From positions 48,804,115-48,868,114 of the forward strand of contig NC_134573.1 in the NCBI RefSeq assembly GCF_050947875.1: DNA of 64,000 nucleotides, in the 5' to 3' direction. The stretch comes from Dermacentor variabilis. Taxonomy: Eukaryota; Arthropoda; Arachnida; Ixodida; Ixodidae. A program made the position numbers and the translations under genes. Under the pieces are notes generated by a model, which was not told the origin of the DNA, made no database searches, and worked only from the letters and a program-made list of their open reading frames with translations. Within the stretch, counting starts at the first letter, position 1. Every line of letters starts with the position of its first letter. This document shows, piece after piece, positions 35,030 to 46,910 of the stretch.

Positions 35030-35830
35030 GAAGTTGATGTGACCTGGCTGTAAAGGGGCCTAAAATAATCGCTGTAAATTGCGTAAAATCTACGTGTACT
35101 AAGATAACAGCAATGACTAATGACCTGCACCATGACGATTAAAATGTCATGCGAAATATTGCTACGATATACAAAATATGTCAGATGCTGAAATTGGCTA
35201 AAGCACTACTGCCTCGCCATAGCCCCTGAATCAGAAGTGCCTGGAGGCACGCGCTATACAAAAAAAAAAAAACTATTACGACGGCATCCTCTGGGAAGTG
35301 AATGCGCTGCGAAGATATTGGGCTTATAACAGATAGGATAATATTATTCAAGAAAGCGAGAACTGCTTCGGTCTTAAAAAGTGGTTCTTTAACCAAGGAA
35401 CATAGCCGGATTAAGAGAAACACAATAAAGGTATGCAAGAGAAAAATGTTTCTGTTCGCTCTCTTTCGGCTTCCCGACAATCTAGTACGACGTAGAGGAC
35501 GGTCAGCCTGTCACCGCATCTACCAAAGGCTGGAGGCCCGTTGCCAGTCAACAAAAAGTTATGAGTGCCATGTGTGTGTCCTATTTTGAGACGAGACAAT
35601 AGAACATCTGTTACGCGTGCTTTCGTAGTTGAGGGCCAGAAACCTAACTTCGGCCTAATCACTTGAAGCTTAATGCTTGCTTCAGCATCCCACAAGCTTT
35701 GCCAGTGGCTTGGCAGTTTGTTTCGTATCAAAGGCTTCAGTTCTGTGGCAAGGGCAGCAGCAGAATGATTAATACCTTGCGGTGCTATTGATTTGGCGAT
35801 TTCGTCGCCAAGCACATTACCTTCTATGCC
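35030..35830 (-). pseudogene. LINE 3' end with RNase H-distal C-terminal region
   Basis: On the - strand the frame 35,815-35,411 reads ELKPLIRNKLPSHWQSLWDA, then KLGFWPSTTKARVTDVLLSR and LKIGHTHGTHNFLLTGNGPP with a C-x2-C pair (FGRCGDRLTVLYVVLDC). This is the C-terminal region after RNase H in I/Jockey-like tick LINEs, including their CCHC-like cysteine and histidine motif. A frameshift precedes the C-terminal tail, and a 3' UTR-like stretch with the GGCCCCTTTACAGCC word follows down to about 35,030. Only the tail of the element is present (5' truncation, usual for LINEs). Confidence 0.8.
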
Positions 35831-35975
35831 TCTATGGACAGTTATCCAGCATAAAGCTACATGTCATGAGATAAATAAATTTTGCACAGGAGGGAGTAAA
35901 GTTGAAGCGAAACTAGGATTTGTATGTTTTTCAAAGACATTAACGCTTTTACAAGTATTAACGAGTATGCGACTG

Positions 35976-37623
35976 CGAGGGGCGCCTGAAAAGTCCCTGG
36001 CGTTTTCCGGACGTAGGGATTGTGGGCTGAAATTTTGCAGCGAGTTCTCGAGATAGTCTGCCTTGAGGGTCACACATGTACACCATCGCTAATGAAGTTT
36101 CATTATTGCAGTTTGATGGAAAGTTTGGTCCTGCTCGTTCAAAAAGTCTTTTACAGTGCCCATGACGGTTTCATCAGAAAGAAAACTGTATTCTCCGCAT
36201 TGTGTGTGAGGTTGTCATTATTGTGTTTATCACTGTTTTACATACCTGTTATTTTGGAAGTCTGTAATGTGAAAGTTTGGATGATGTTGTGATTTGTATA
36301 TCTCATAAGCTTCTCCGTCATCTGTATCTTCTTTTGCAGAACATTATGTATAATTCAAATAGCTCGATTCTACGTTATCTTCTTGCCATACTCAAGGATG
36401 TTAACATAGGTCCAATATCCTTAACACTTTCTATGTACCCTTCTGGGTACTTATGAAAATGCCTCTACCATAATGTCTACAGACCCTTGTAACCGAATCC
36501 TGTTAAAAAACCTGATGGGATGGAAATATCACGAAAAAGAAAATTTAAAAACCCGCCAAGGTGTTTTTTTTTATCTGAGGGAATAGGTGGTTGTCCTACA
36601 GAGCCAAATCTTGTGAATATGGCAGGTCCTCAAGCAGTTGGAAACCACAGGAGTAAATTGCAGTCATCACTACAGCCAATGTATTAACTGGCGCATTGTC
36701 CTGGTGGAAACCACTCCTTCCCAGGGCATCCCTCACCGTTTTTCCCGAATTGCCGACCTCAGACGACGAATCTGAGTTGCATAGTATTCCCCGTTGATGG
36801 CTTGACCTTTTAGGGGAAATTCCAGAAGAATGACATCTTTGCGATCCCAGAAATGTCATGCAACCTTGTCAGTGGAAGGAACCACCTTTGCCTTTTTGGG
36901 GCGGGTGCAGGTGGGACGTTTTCCCTGTTTCGAGGCTTCCGTTGACTAAGGACGAAATTGATGCACCCAAGTTCCATCCTTTGTAACTAATCTCTCCAGA
37001 AAAAAAAACATCAACTTCAAACACTTGCAGGTTTTCTGCAGAGCGAAGTTTTGTCAGCCGTTTGCTCTTTAGTGTCTTTAGACAAAACTCTCGGCCAACA
37101 TCGGGCCGAATAATTGTGCATGTCCAGGAGCTGTGTTAGGATACAGACAAGCCTCTCCACTGATATGCCCACACATTCTGCAATGTGCCGTTGTGTGACA
37201 CGTTGATCAGACATTTCAATGTCTTGCACGTTTTCGACGTTTTGCAACTGTGCATGCTGTTCAGGAATGACAACTGCGCGCGTCACCTTCAATTGATCTG
37301 TGAAGTTGCTTGAAATAAGCTACACACTTTTTCACCATACCATAAGAACGAGCATAGTTCCCTGATGCTTCCAGCGTGTCCTTGTGAATTGCTTGTGGTG
37401 CCAGTACTTCATTCAAAAGGCATTGAATGACGGCTTGGTTCGTGAATTTCTTCATTCCTATATTTCAGATTCAAAACCTTGTTTTAAACGACTGTGCGAA
37501 ACAAAATAATCTAAATAAATCCAGATTGCTCATGGGACCATTCAAATAACTGAATAGCATTGCCAAACAAGACCAGGCCCAATATATTTCACGGGGGGCT
37601 TCAAAATTTTCAGGCACCCCTTG
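35976..37623 (-). mobile_element. Tc1/mariner element with both terminal inverted repeats
   Basis: The ends CGAGGGGCGCCTGAAAA (35,976-35,992) and the reverse of TTTTCAGGCACCCCTTG (37,607-37,623) match at 15 of 17 positions. The right end is followed by TA, as expected for a TA target duplication; the left flank reads TG, probably a mutated copy. Between them a mariner transposase pseudogene runs on the - strand. At 1648 bp it is longer than the usual 1.3 kb, so extra sequence lies mainly between the transposase end and the left terminal repeat (35,993-36,540). Confidence 0.85.
36541..37455 (-). pseudogene. Mariner transposase, frameshifted
   Basis: Reading starts at MKKFTNQAVIQCLLNEVLAP near 37,455 (first helix-turn-helix region) and continues as MSDQRVTQRHIAECVGISVE (second helix-turn-helix) in another frame at 37,292-37,017. 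After a decayed stretch, 36,859-36,596 carries DRKDV-type remnants and the catalytic motif FHQDNAPVNTLAVV, with the second Asp of the DDD triad. The third catalytic region is present as SQDLAL, a stop, then DNHLFPQIKKNTLAGF. The first catalytic Asp region was not identified. Several frameshifts and stops make it inactive. Confidence 0.85.
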
Positions 37624-38309
37624 TATTTTTGCTTTCTCAAGTTTTGATTTCTTTATATATTTTACAGTAGACAGTTCCGTAAAGGCTTCTTCAGTGAACA
37701 TACTTCACAGAGGGTTCAATACGTCAGATTTGGAAAAGGGGGGACCAACAGCAGCGTAACAACTGCAGCTTAAGCAGCCCTTACATTTACCGAGATACGC
37801 TTAGTTAATTTCTTTTTCCACCGCTCGGCCGGTGCTACGCGAATGCGAGCGGGATCTGGTGGTGACGCAAAAAACTCCAGCGCCACACGCGCCCCGCGCC
37901 TTCCGCTGTGATTGATCGAGTTTTGGCTACGGAGACGAAAATATCTCAGGCTCCTATAGTAATATTCATCCTTTATGCGGTGATTTTGAGAGCGCTGCCA
38001 TGTCTAATCACGTGGCGACGCGTCCATTACATGCCTCATCTTTCTCCGTTGCCTTCGCACTTACAAAGAGTGTGTATGACGCAGGTGCGGATAGTTAACC
38101 TCTGTTTCAGGAGATATCGTAGACGGTGACTGGGTGGACGACCCGAAGCTTCGGCCACAGCTTCAAAGAACATCAGGTGAGCTTTGAAACCTGAATATGT
38201 CATGTCCGAACGCTGCGAGCAGTGTATATGGTGCTTGTTTTAAAAGCGAGGCTAAATATGTATTCCAAGCTATCGAAACTTTCGCTCATGAAATGAATTA
38301 CAATTAGTG
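37624..38309. other. Intergenic flank, nothing recognised
   Basis: No coding motif seen. A short GC-rich block lies near 37,820-37,910, and the remainder is unique-looking AT-rich sequence. Confidence 0.4.
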
Positions 38310-38800
38310 TGTTTTGCTTTTCGTCCTTTATTTGGGGAAATATTTACAAGCAGTGGCTTGTCAGATTTCTGACTGAGTAAATTTCCTTTGAGTGGCCAGT
38401 ACCATATTATTACTGCCTGATCGCTCGCGGGTATGGTCAATTCCGATAGATTTGTTCTTGCCGCGCGCAAGGCTTGAAACGTAGCGGTTTTGTACATTAA
38501 AATGCATTGAAGCAAAACATGCATTATCGCTAGTAGCTCGCTTACTATTGTGGACCGTCACTAAACATTCAGCTTTGACCATTCGTGCGCTATCGATGTC
38601 GTCCGTCATTTATTCTGCGTATGTCGTACGTATATAATCAAGTGCGCGCCCATTCACTTATATACACGTTGGCGATAGAGTAGGCGTAAGATTCCGTGGC
38701 AGCTGGGGTAGCTGTGTGTACATACTGTGCGGAAAACGTTCTATGACAGAAAGCGGCGCTACTTGCTTTGTCATTGTTTAACGAGCTGTACTCACTCTTG
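38310..38800. repeat. Diverged direct duplication, copy A
   Basis: This block aligns collinearly with 39,860-40,350 at a constant offset of about 1550 bp. Matching landmarks are CTGCCTGATCGCTCGC at 38,413 (CTGCCTAATCGCTCGC at 39,967), GCGCAAGGCTTGAAACGTAG (GCACAAGGCTTGGAACATAG) and CCCATTCACTTAT at 38,649 (CCCATTTACTTAT at 40,199). Identity looks moderate with many indels, so the event is old. No protein is evident in either copy. Confidence 0.75.
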
Positions 38801-39170
38801 TGGACCTTGCGGGGCTGAGGCACTTTCTTTGAAGGCTAGCGAGACAACGCTGGCGGATCAGCAAATTTCTGTGTCCTCAAAGAAATCCGTACATATCGAA
38901 TTGCCGGTAACACGCGCGAACAGTTGGAGCAGTGGTCCGCGAAGTAGACTACACAGATTCCTTGATATGCCAATCCCAATTTTTTTCAGCCAACTACTGC
39001 TCATGTCTTCAATGGCCATCATTCAATCCGGCATTACTAGAGCACTGTGCCTCAGCTAAAACTAGCGATAAACCAACCGCTGATCGCACAGAAGCGAGGT
39101 GGAACCGGTAATGGTTTCATGATGGTGCGCTGTTGCTGAGGTGACGCGCGGCGCGCCGCCGGAAGCGCCG

Positions 39171-39824
<654 letters not shown>

Positions 39825-39859
39825 TGTTATTGCTATTATAAATCAAACAGAGATGAGTG

Positions 39860-40350
39860 TGTTCCCCTCTTTGCTTTTTATTTGGCGAACAATTTGAAGA
39901 AGCAAATTGTCATCTTTCCGAGTCAGTAAAGTTGATCGGTGCAGTTCGTATTTCATTGTTCATTTGCTGCCTAATCGCTCGCTGGCATGCTCAGCCGCAA
40001 TAGACTTTGTCTTGCGTGCTGCGCACAAGGCTTGGAACATAGCTATTCTGTGTTTTGTGATAGGTTGTAGTAATGACGTGTTATTGTTACTCGTTTGCTC
40101 ACTCTCTGGGTCCCCGCGAACAATTCAGCATGGACCATTCATCTGCTGTTGGTGTAATCGTCGTTACCCCTGCTTCGGCGCATTGATTCAAGTGGCCGCC
40201 CATTTACTTATTCCTAATACAGTGGCACTATAGTGGGCGTAAGTTGGCCTGCGAGTTGGGGCGGATGTGTGTGGATAGCTTGCGAGAAACTTATATGCCA
40301 GGAAGGGACTCTACTCCCTACGTCATGTATTAACTAGTAATTCGTTGAAG
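39860..40350. repeat. Diverged direct duplication, copy B
   Basis: Second copy of the block at 38,310-38,800, in the same orientation and collinear over about 490 bp. It starts directly after the LINE tail and AAT run. Confidence 0.75.
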
Positions 40351-40496
40351 AGAAAGAAATTTACTCATCCGCTATCATGATTTCTATGACTAATCTTTAA
40401 GGAAGCGACTTCAACCCGGAAACGTCGGCAGCAGTTAAATTCCAAGTTAATCGGTACTGTCGGTGCTACTACTGGAGCTCCCGCCTTCGCACCATA

Positions 40497-40640
40497 TTCA
40501 AAGAGAGAGAGAGAAAGAGAGAAAGGCAAAGGAAAGACGGGAAGGTTAACCAGAGATTATTTCCGGTTGGCTACCCTTTACTGGGGGAGGGGCAAGGGGG
40601 TGCGGTAGGTGAGAGAAAGAGAGAAGGATAAAAAATATAT
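40497..40640 (+). repeat. Dispersed GA-rich tick repeat
   Basis: GA-rich flanks (AGAGAGAGAGAAAGAGAGAA and GAGAGAAAGAGAGAAGG) bracket the words GGGAAGGTTAACCAGAGAT and GGTTGGCTACCCTTTACTGG. The same order appears in reverse complement at 53,070-53,180 (GTAGCCAACCGGGC then GGTTAACATCCC), so this is a dispersed repeat family rather than simple sequence. Confidence 0.7.
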
Positions 40641-41699
40641 TAAAAAAACTACAAACACACGCACATACACGCGAACTGTTTCTGTGGGCACTGTCACGCA
40701 GCCCGCAAAGGCGTTTGTAGTGTTACGCAGTGTCACCGTACAATCATAGAATCAGCGGATCGCCCTGGTGTTCGCGTGGGCAAGTTTCCAAGAATCTTGT
40801 TTTCTGTCATTGGGCGCTTGTCCACGTTGTCAAAGGTGGCTGAGAGGACTGCTCTTCTGGTGCTGGTGCTGTTTCCGACTAGTGCTGAATAAGCTAATGA
40901 CACTGTCCAAGGCAGCACAGCCTGGATGTACAATACACGAAACCCCAGAGACGCAGTGGGTTGCGGTCACGGTTCCCATTGCCACTGCTGCAGTGGCTGC
41001 TGTCATCATCGACATCATCAAACAATCACCTTCCCCAAGACAAATACTGCATCAGTGCACATGCTACAACGACGTTAGCTGGAGCGCGCAGTTCCTAGTG
41101 GAGGCAACAGCACAGCTAAAGGCAGCGGAAGTAACTCGAAGCCCAGTGCACCACTCTACTGCGGACCGCATGGTAGCGTTTGTAATGTTGTACCTGCCTT
41201 TTTCTATTGTAGGTGAGAGGATGGCTTGGGACTGGAGTAAGAGCCATGGCTACGCAGGGTAGCCGCTGCCACCTGCATGATGATACAAATTGTATCAAAT
41301 CATATCCGTCTGCACATCGTTGAGTGAGTGAAGCATGTGATATACAACATAGGCCTAGTGGAGAGAGGCTGCAACAAAAGAATGTAGAGGCCGAGTAACT
41401 GACGCTGGTGTGGTCAGTACCGATAATAATAGCCGGTGCATAGCATCAATTGTAGCATCCATCAAGCTGGCTGTTCGGGTAAGTTCGTCTGCGTTCTCGA
41501 ATAAGTACCAGCGTAAATAAGAATGTGGCAAGACACATGCGTTGTACTTCAATTTGCATACACATTACAAAAATTAGTTTGAAGTACAGCACAGGTACGT
41601 CGTCACTTTCTGTTTAACACAAATATTAATCGAAACATTTTAACATCCCTTCAAGGGCTATGTCACCCACATATTCAACAAGTTAATGCAACATAAGCC
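40641..41699. other. Flank downstream of the second Harbinger gene
   Basis: This lies 3' of the broken Harbinger transposase on the - strand and could belong to the same element. An open frame of 164 codons on + (40,768-41,262) has no recognisable domain, and its complement contains a low-complexity Met/Thr/Ala run. I cannot support a gene here. Confidence 0.35.
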
Positions 41700-42533
41700 T
41701 TTTGGGGTCGGACATTTTCTTGCGGCGGGATCACACTAAACTGTATTGCTGCCGTAATTACAACTGCATCTATTATTCCTGTGCTAACATGGAAGGTGCT
41801 CTCCGGCTTGGACAATCTGTCTCCCCTGGAACCGACGACGCAACCACGTAGTCTGCCAGGCTCCGGTCCCAGAGTATACACGGCGAGAACCGTCATGCCT
41901 GCCTCACATACCAGACGAAAGCGTGCACAGAATCAGCCACGCGCTGCTATGACGGTCAAATTAGAGAAACATGAAGACCGAAGCGTATGAGCATGCTGTT
42001 GACGGCAGATACCGCCTGTGCCACATAAAAGTGGCCTTCTGCTCACCGCTTGGTGCGATAATGGCAATAAGAATGCCCTACATAAATCCGATTGCACCGG
42101 GAACGCCGCCGCGTCGTAGGAACCCTTTATTCACTGCCGCCTCTTCTTCCGACATCCTCGGAAAGTAGACCGACTTGTTGTGGGCATAGGCTTGAACGAG
42201 CGCCTCCGTCAGTCGTCGGACGCAGTTGCTGACCGCAAGCTGAGTAACGCCAATTGTCTCCTCGCTTCCTACCGAGCCTTGAAAATTGCCCGTGAGGAAG
42301 AACCGCAACGTGCTCAACACGTGACGCTCCAAGGACAGCGCTGGAGCTCGCATGCCTCCGAGTTCGTCCACCACTTCGTCGTACAGCCACCGCGCAGATT
42401 CTTTCTTTACACGAAAGTGCCGCCGAAGCAGGTCGTCTGGCTAGTGAAACACGGGCTGCCTTCTCACGCGCCCGAGCTGACGAGCCGCAGCTGGCCACGC
42501 CATCAAGAAGGCAGCCTTTTCTATTCCAAATAG
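41700..42533 (-). pseudogene. PIF/Harbinger (HARBI1-like) transposase pseudogene
   Basis: On the - strand 42,374-42,078 reads LSLERHVLSTLRFFLTGNFQ, GSVGSEETIGVTQLAVSNCV, then RMSEEEAAVNKGFLRRGGVP and GAIGFM followed by a stop. The stop stands exactly where the first catalytic Asp of the VDGT motif belongs. The frame then continues GILIAIIAPSGEQKATFMWH. A frameshifted part further on (about 41,890-41,790) reads GAWQTTWLRRRFQGRQIVQA, equivalent to the second catalytic region (GSCHDSFVWR...LRRRF), with the Asp changed. It is a different and more decayed lineage than the gene at 20,541. Confidence 0.8.
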
Positions 42534-44078
42534 AACGGGGCAGTCACCGGCTATTTTATGATAGTGCTGGGCTTGTTCGATATAATTTAGCAGAAATAGT
42601 GCGTAAGCGTCACTTTGACGTGTCGATATTTTGAGGTTTCCCGACGTCGCTTCACAGACAGCAAAAATGGGTGCGACCGGACGAATTTGAGCCTATCAGC
42701 AATGAGCAATAGCGTATTTGGAATAAAAGCAGTTTGAAATCATTTTCTCATGCAATCCATGGGGTCTCTAAAGTTGAGATTCTCTAAAGCGCGCGAGTTA
42801 GCGCCGTCCACAAACTACAAAACGCTCGCAAGCCGCGCAATTTCCCTGCGGCAACAACTGATCGCCGCGGTGCTGTGAATCACGTTTAAGAGGAAGCTTT
42901 AGCTCGAGGGTTCCTATCTGATACATCGAAAAAAGAATGTTTTTTGTTCTGTGACCATTGCATCGAGTTTCACAAGATCTAGTGCATTTAAAAGAAAAAG
43001 TTAAGATCTAGTGATGTTGATAGCAAATTATTTATTTGACTTGTCAATTTGTTGAAAAACATTGGCAAAAATTTGGTCGGTACGTGCGTTTTGCCGACAA
43101 AAACAGTGAGTACCACATTAACGGGCCTTATTTCTCATAATCGTTACCACGAAATATCCTTTGAATGGACAAGTCAAGTTTGTGCGACGCACTCTAAAAA
43201 TATACTGTGAGCTTGCCGTGGTGTCTAATCTAACTATAAAACATGTGTTTCACAGATAAATGAATGCTTTTCTTCCACATTGTGAGTGACTATTTCTACG
43301 TTTCCATGCTTTTCTCCGCGATCCTGGCACAAGTAGAAGATGTAGTGTTAACAAACAAACCTTAAGTCCTATTTGCAGCCATGCACGGCCCGGGGAATGC
43401 GTACGGGAGAGTTAGTACCCCTGTACATACAGGGACATTAGGGAGAGTTAATTATTCATGACTAGCTTATCGCAGCGGATACTGTAGGCATCCCGAAACC
43501 TTAACGATTCAACCAATGTCGCTCGTGTGGCGACATTAAACTGCCTTGCTTGCGCTTCCACTGGCCCGCTATTCGCGCATTTACTATCACGTACGCGATC
43601 AGGCCAACTCGCGTCACCGAAATAATTTGTTTGGCGTGTTTATAATTAAAACTTTTCCTGCCTCGAATGTAATTCCCCTTCGTGTTCACGCTAATTCGCA
43701 CGCTTGCTGTTACGGCAAAGTGTTAAGTTCCAACTTCAAGTGTGATGGTTGCGTGTGACACGCCTTTCTTCTTTTGACTTTGTACTGCGCATTCTATCGA
43801 GATACAGACACGCTTCGAATCGCCTGACTGCTCGTCGGTATTATTAAAATATTGCGATCTTCGCAGCTGACCGCTCAAGGTTGCATTCTCTGCAGGAAGA
43901 TGAGAGCACACCACTTTGCGCATGGTCTTCCTTGGCGTCCTCCGTTTGACCCATCAATTGTGTTGGGCTACGTTAATACGCATTGACGTTCGTAAAGCAA
44001 GTCATGAATATAAATCTCTTGAATCTCGCGGGCTCAAGATGAGGAAACTTTAGCCAAACTCGTAGTTAATAAAAATCT
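42534..44078. other. Intergenic sequence, nothing recognised
   Basis: No coding motif was recognised. A short frame on - (43,923-43,723) contains a small coiled-coil-like stretch but nothing that supports a gene. Confidence 0.4.
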
Positions 44079-44250
44079 GGGGCTTTACGGGTCAGAATCA
44101 CGATATGATATTCAGGTACTTATTAGTGGGACACTTTTTACCACCGGGGGCTCTTTAACGTGCACCCAATGCACAGCACACGAGTCTTTTTGCATTTCGT
44201 CCCCATTGAAATCTTGTTGTCATAAGCCGGGATTTAATCCTGCGCATTCT
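44079..44250 (-). mobile_element. Diverged Ruka-type SINE, reverse orientation
   Basis: The - strand order GGGATTTAATCC (decayed B-box complement), CATTTCGTCCCCATTGAAAT, TCTTTAACGTGCACCCAATG and GGGGCTTTACGGG matches the SINE body read backwards. The A-box half is not recognisable. Confidence 0.65.
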
Positions 44251-44581
44251 AGGCGATCTCATAGTGAGATCAATTGCGTGGCTGCTGTTCTGTACAGCGG
44301 CTTCTTCGGACAACATGCATGCTAATTGTGCCGTGCCGACGTGCCACCTCTCGTACGTAATATACGGCGTGCTATCTTTTATTAATTACCACACTTTCTA
44401 AAACTAACTTGTGACATGTCGCGCAATTCTACTTCTTGAGCTCAATCAGTCTGCGGCGGACATTATATGGACGATAAATCAAAATGTTTCACATATTAAC
44501 AATTTTTAATTAGCATTTAAACGAATAACCTTACGGCACATGTCGCCATTTACAAGTTGTAGCCATTGTCATTGAATGCCA

Positions 44582-44820
44582 CCCGCTGTGGTTGCTCAGT
44601 GGCTATGGTGTTGGGCTGCTAAGCACGAGGTCATGGGTTCGAATTCAGACCACTGCGGCCAGATTTCGATGGACGCGAAAACACCCGTGTACTTAGATTT
44701 AGGTGCACGTTTAGGACCATGAAGTGGTTAAAAATACCCGAGTGCCTCACTACGACGTGTCTTATAATGTGACAGTGGTTTGTACACGTGAATCCTCCTC
44801 ATTTCATTCTTTTTCACTTG
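44582..44820 (+). mobile_element. Ruka-type SINE, full length, about 8-bp duplication
   Basis: The head GGTTGCTCAGTGGCTATGG and B-box GGGTTCGAATTC are followed by AGATTTCGATGGACGCGAAA and a decayed body ending in TTTGTACACGTGAATCCTCC. Direct repeats GAATGCCA (44,574-44,581 and 44,821-44,828) flank it. It is about 239 bp, the same size as the copy at 33,735, but more diverged. Confidence 0.82.
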
Positions 44821-45253
44821 GAATGCCATATCCACTTTATAAGAGTATTTAGAGATATGCTTTACTAAAGTTTGCGAGGAAATGTATTGGTGTTCAGCTA
44901 TTTATTTTTCTTCAATATATAAAATGCGTTTTCTTAAGTAGGTAAGCGGAACAACTGGGCATTTTTGCTGGAAGTGTGAGAGCGCATGTCTCAGCACTGC
45001 TGCTAGTTTCGGAATTTGCGGGAAGTCATATCTGCAATATGAAATCACTCGCTTCAGTTTGTCTATATTTATGTGCGCTAAATTAATTAGTTCGAAAGGT
45101 GATTATGACACTTTTGGTAATGAGTCAATTACCCATGTTGATTTTCGGTGTAAGTACCGTCCGTCTCTCCGGCTAATCTAGCAGAATAATCAGTGCCATA
45201 TGCCATAGGCGATTTACGTTATCGTAAGACATCCGGTATTTTTGTCTATGCTA

Positions 45254-45441
45254 AATGGCTGCTATACACGAGGTGGCGGGATCGAATCGCGGCCACGGCG
45301 GCCGCATTTCAATGGGGGCGAAATGCGAAAGCACCCGTGGTGAACGTTAAAGAATCCCAGGTGGCTCAAATTCCCGGAGTCCCCCACTAGGTCGTGCCTC
45401 ATAATCAGATCATGGTTTTGGCACGTAAAACCCCATGATTT
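45254..45441 (+). mobile_element. 5'-truncated Ruka-type SINE
   Basis: This begins in the anticodon-arm region (ACACGAGGTGGCGGGATCGA), keeps a B-box, and continues through CAATGGGGGCGAAATGCGAA, GTGAACGTTAAAGAATCCCA and ATGGTTTTGGCACGTAAAAC to the 3' end. The CTTAGATTTAGGCGCA segment of the full copy is missing, so there is also an internal deletion of about 15-20 bp. Confidence 0.85.
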
Positions 45442-46173
45442 AATCTTGTTTTTAATTACAGGCTTGTCATATATCTGAGTGGAACTTCTATACGAAAGAT
45501 ACCGCGTGAAGGTCCCATGTAACGCGCCCCATCGTAACATATTGCTACGCCGAATTGAAAAACTGTTCTTTGCATTTCTCAATTAGCATCGTTGCCGTCT
45601 GAGAGGATGTGTGTCTTTTTTAAATGCTTGATTTCTATGCTTACCCTACACACAAAGCCGTCCGTCCAATAAGACGATCGCTCTCATGATAGGGCGCGCA
45701 GCAGCGAGCGAATTCACCTTCGTGCTGCCTCTCGCTTCAACGCAAACTAACCGGCGAGAACGCAGCGCTTACGGCCTCAACACGCCGCACTCTGCAGCCG
45801 TAGGATATCGCTTTTAAGATTGGCGGGCGCGCATCACGCTTCATTATTTCCATCGAGGCTGCTTTTTAGAGCGCAGCTCTTTGGCGTCCGTTCCTGGGTT
45901 TCGCGTCGTCGTCGGCGTCGTCGTCGGCCTCGTAACCAGCTCCGCCCCCCTTTCATCCCCCCAGCGCTAGCAGCGACCGACTGATACCGCTGGATGCCGC
46001 TGACGCCGCTAGAGAGTCAAGATAACGTGACTGCATAGAACACCGTCGCCGCCATGCAGAAAGAGGAGGAAAGGGTCCCCCCCCCCCTGTTCTTGTGTGG
46101 CGGATAGCTGGGGTTGACTCACTATCGCCGTCAGCGGCATCAGTCAGTCGCTGCTGTCTCTTTCCTCCTCCCT
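45442..46173. other. GC-rich flank of the charged-repeat ORF
   Basis: From about 45,650 the base composition rises sharply and includes CGTCGTCGTCGGCGTCGTCG-type triplet runs (45,905-45,935) and a C-run (46,080-46,088). No protein motif apart from the adjoining ORF was recognised. It probably belongs to the same repeat as the ORF. Confidence 0.45.
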
Positions 46174-46482
46174 TTATCGTGTTGTCCGCTTGCTGCGCGC
46201 GCTTCTGCCCCCATCGTTTGCCGCTGGGTGCACACGCCGCCCCCCTCCGCTTCCGCTTACTGCTGGTTGCTCTCGACGGCGGCGATGAGCCTCCGCTTCG
46301 GCGGCGCGAACTGCAGGGTCTTCTCGGCGGCGGCGATGAGCTTCTGCTTCAGCCTCGCTTACTGCTGGTTGCTCTCGACGGCGGCGATGAGCCTCCGCTT
46401 CGGCGGCGCGAACGGCAGGGTCTTCTCGGCGGCGGCGCTTAGCCTCTGCTTCCCCCACGGCTGTGACAACCTCGCGAGGCAC
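46174..46482 (-). other. Charged 17-residue tandem repeat ORF (EAEAxRRRRE)
   Basis: The - strand frame contains four tandem 17-residue units of the form EAEAxRRRRExPAVxxA, arranged as two 34-residue (102-bp) near-identical pairs: the DNA landmark CGCTTACTGCTGGTTGCTCT recurs at 46,254 and 46,356. Alternating acidic-helical and RRRRE patches would form a long charged helix. Very similar Arg/Glu repeats recur in tick genomes, so this is more likely part of a dispersed repeat than a unique gene. No start codon context or splice signals could be assigned. A relation to the STPR type of DNA-binding repeat is possible only by composition; STPR units are 23 residues. Confidence 0.5.
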
Positions 46483-46502
46483 TTGTATAGATCTCGTCTT
46501 TG

Positions 46503-46910
46503 AGAATCAAGCATTGGTGTACCAAGTCGAACATATATCAGTCTATTTCTCCGACCACAAAGCTTCCTTCATGACTGTCAAGAACTGTTAGTGGAGTCTT
46601 TGTTAAAGGAATACGTGTGAAAAATAAAAAAAAATTATGTGGTAGCGCATACATGTGTTGCTCGATTTCTTTGCCTCAATCTATCCAAAAGGTGAAACAG
46701 CTTATTTGCTGCGCTCACATTTCGCATTAGGAAGTAACGTAATCGTCGGTAATTTTTGGTATTACTCCCTAGTCTAATGAACTAGTGGTGCTTGTCGATA
46801 CAGTATTAAGGTGCTGACGCTTACAATTAATGGTAAACATTCCTGACTAGAAGTGGCGCCAAAATTTTAGTGCTTTGAATGGTTTGTACGTACGTCACCT
46901 TGGGGCCCTA
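46503..46910. other. Unassigned spacer
   Basis: AT-rich sequence with no recognised element. Confidence 0.4.

Noticed and set aside
40768..41262. 164-codon frame near the second Harbinger gene
   Set aside because: No domain, and the composition on both strands is irregular. It could be element sequence but is unsupported.
43723..43923. Small - strand frame with a coiled-coil-like stretch (ENATLSGQLRRSQ)
   Set aside because: Too short, with no splice signals or neighbours to support a THAP or P-element-like gene.
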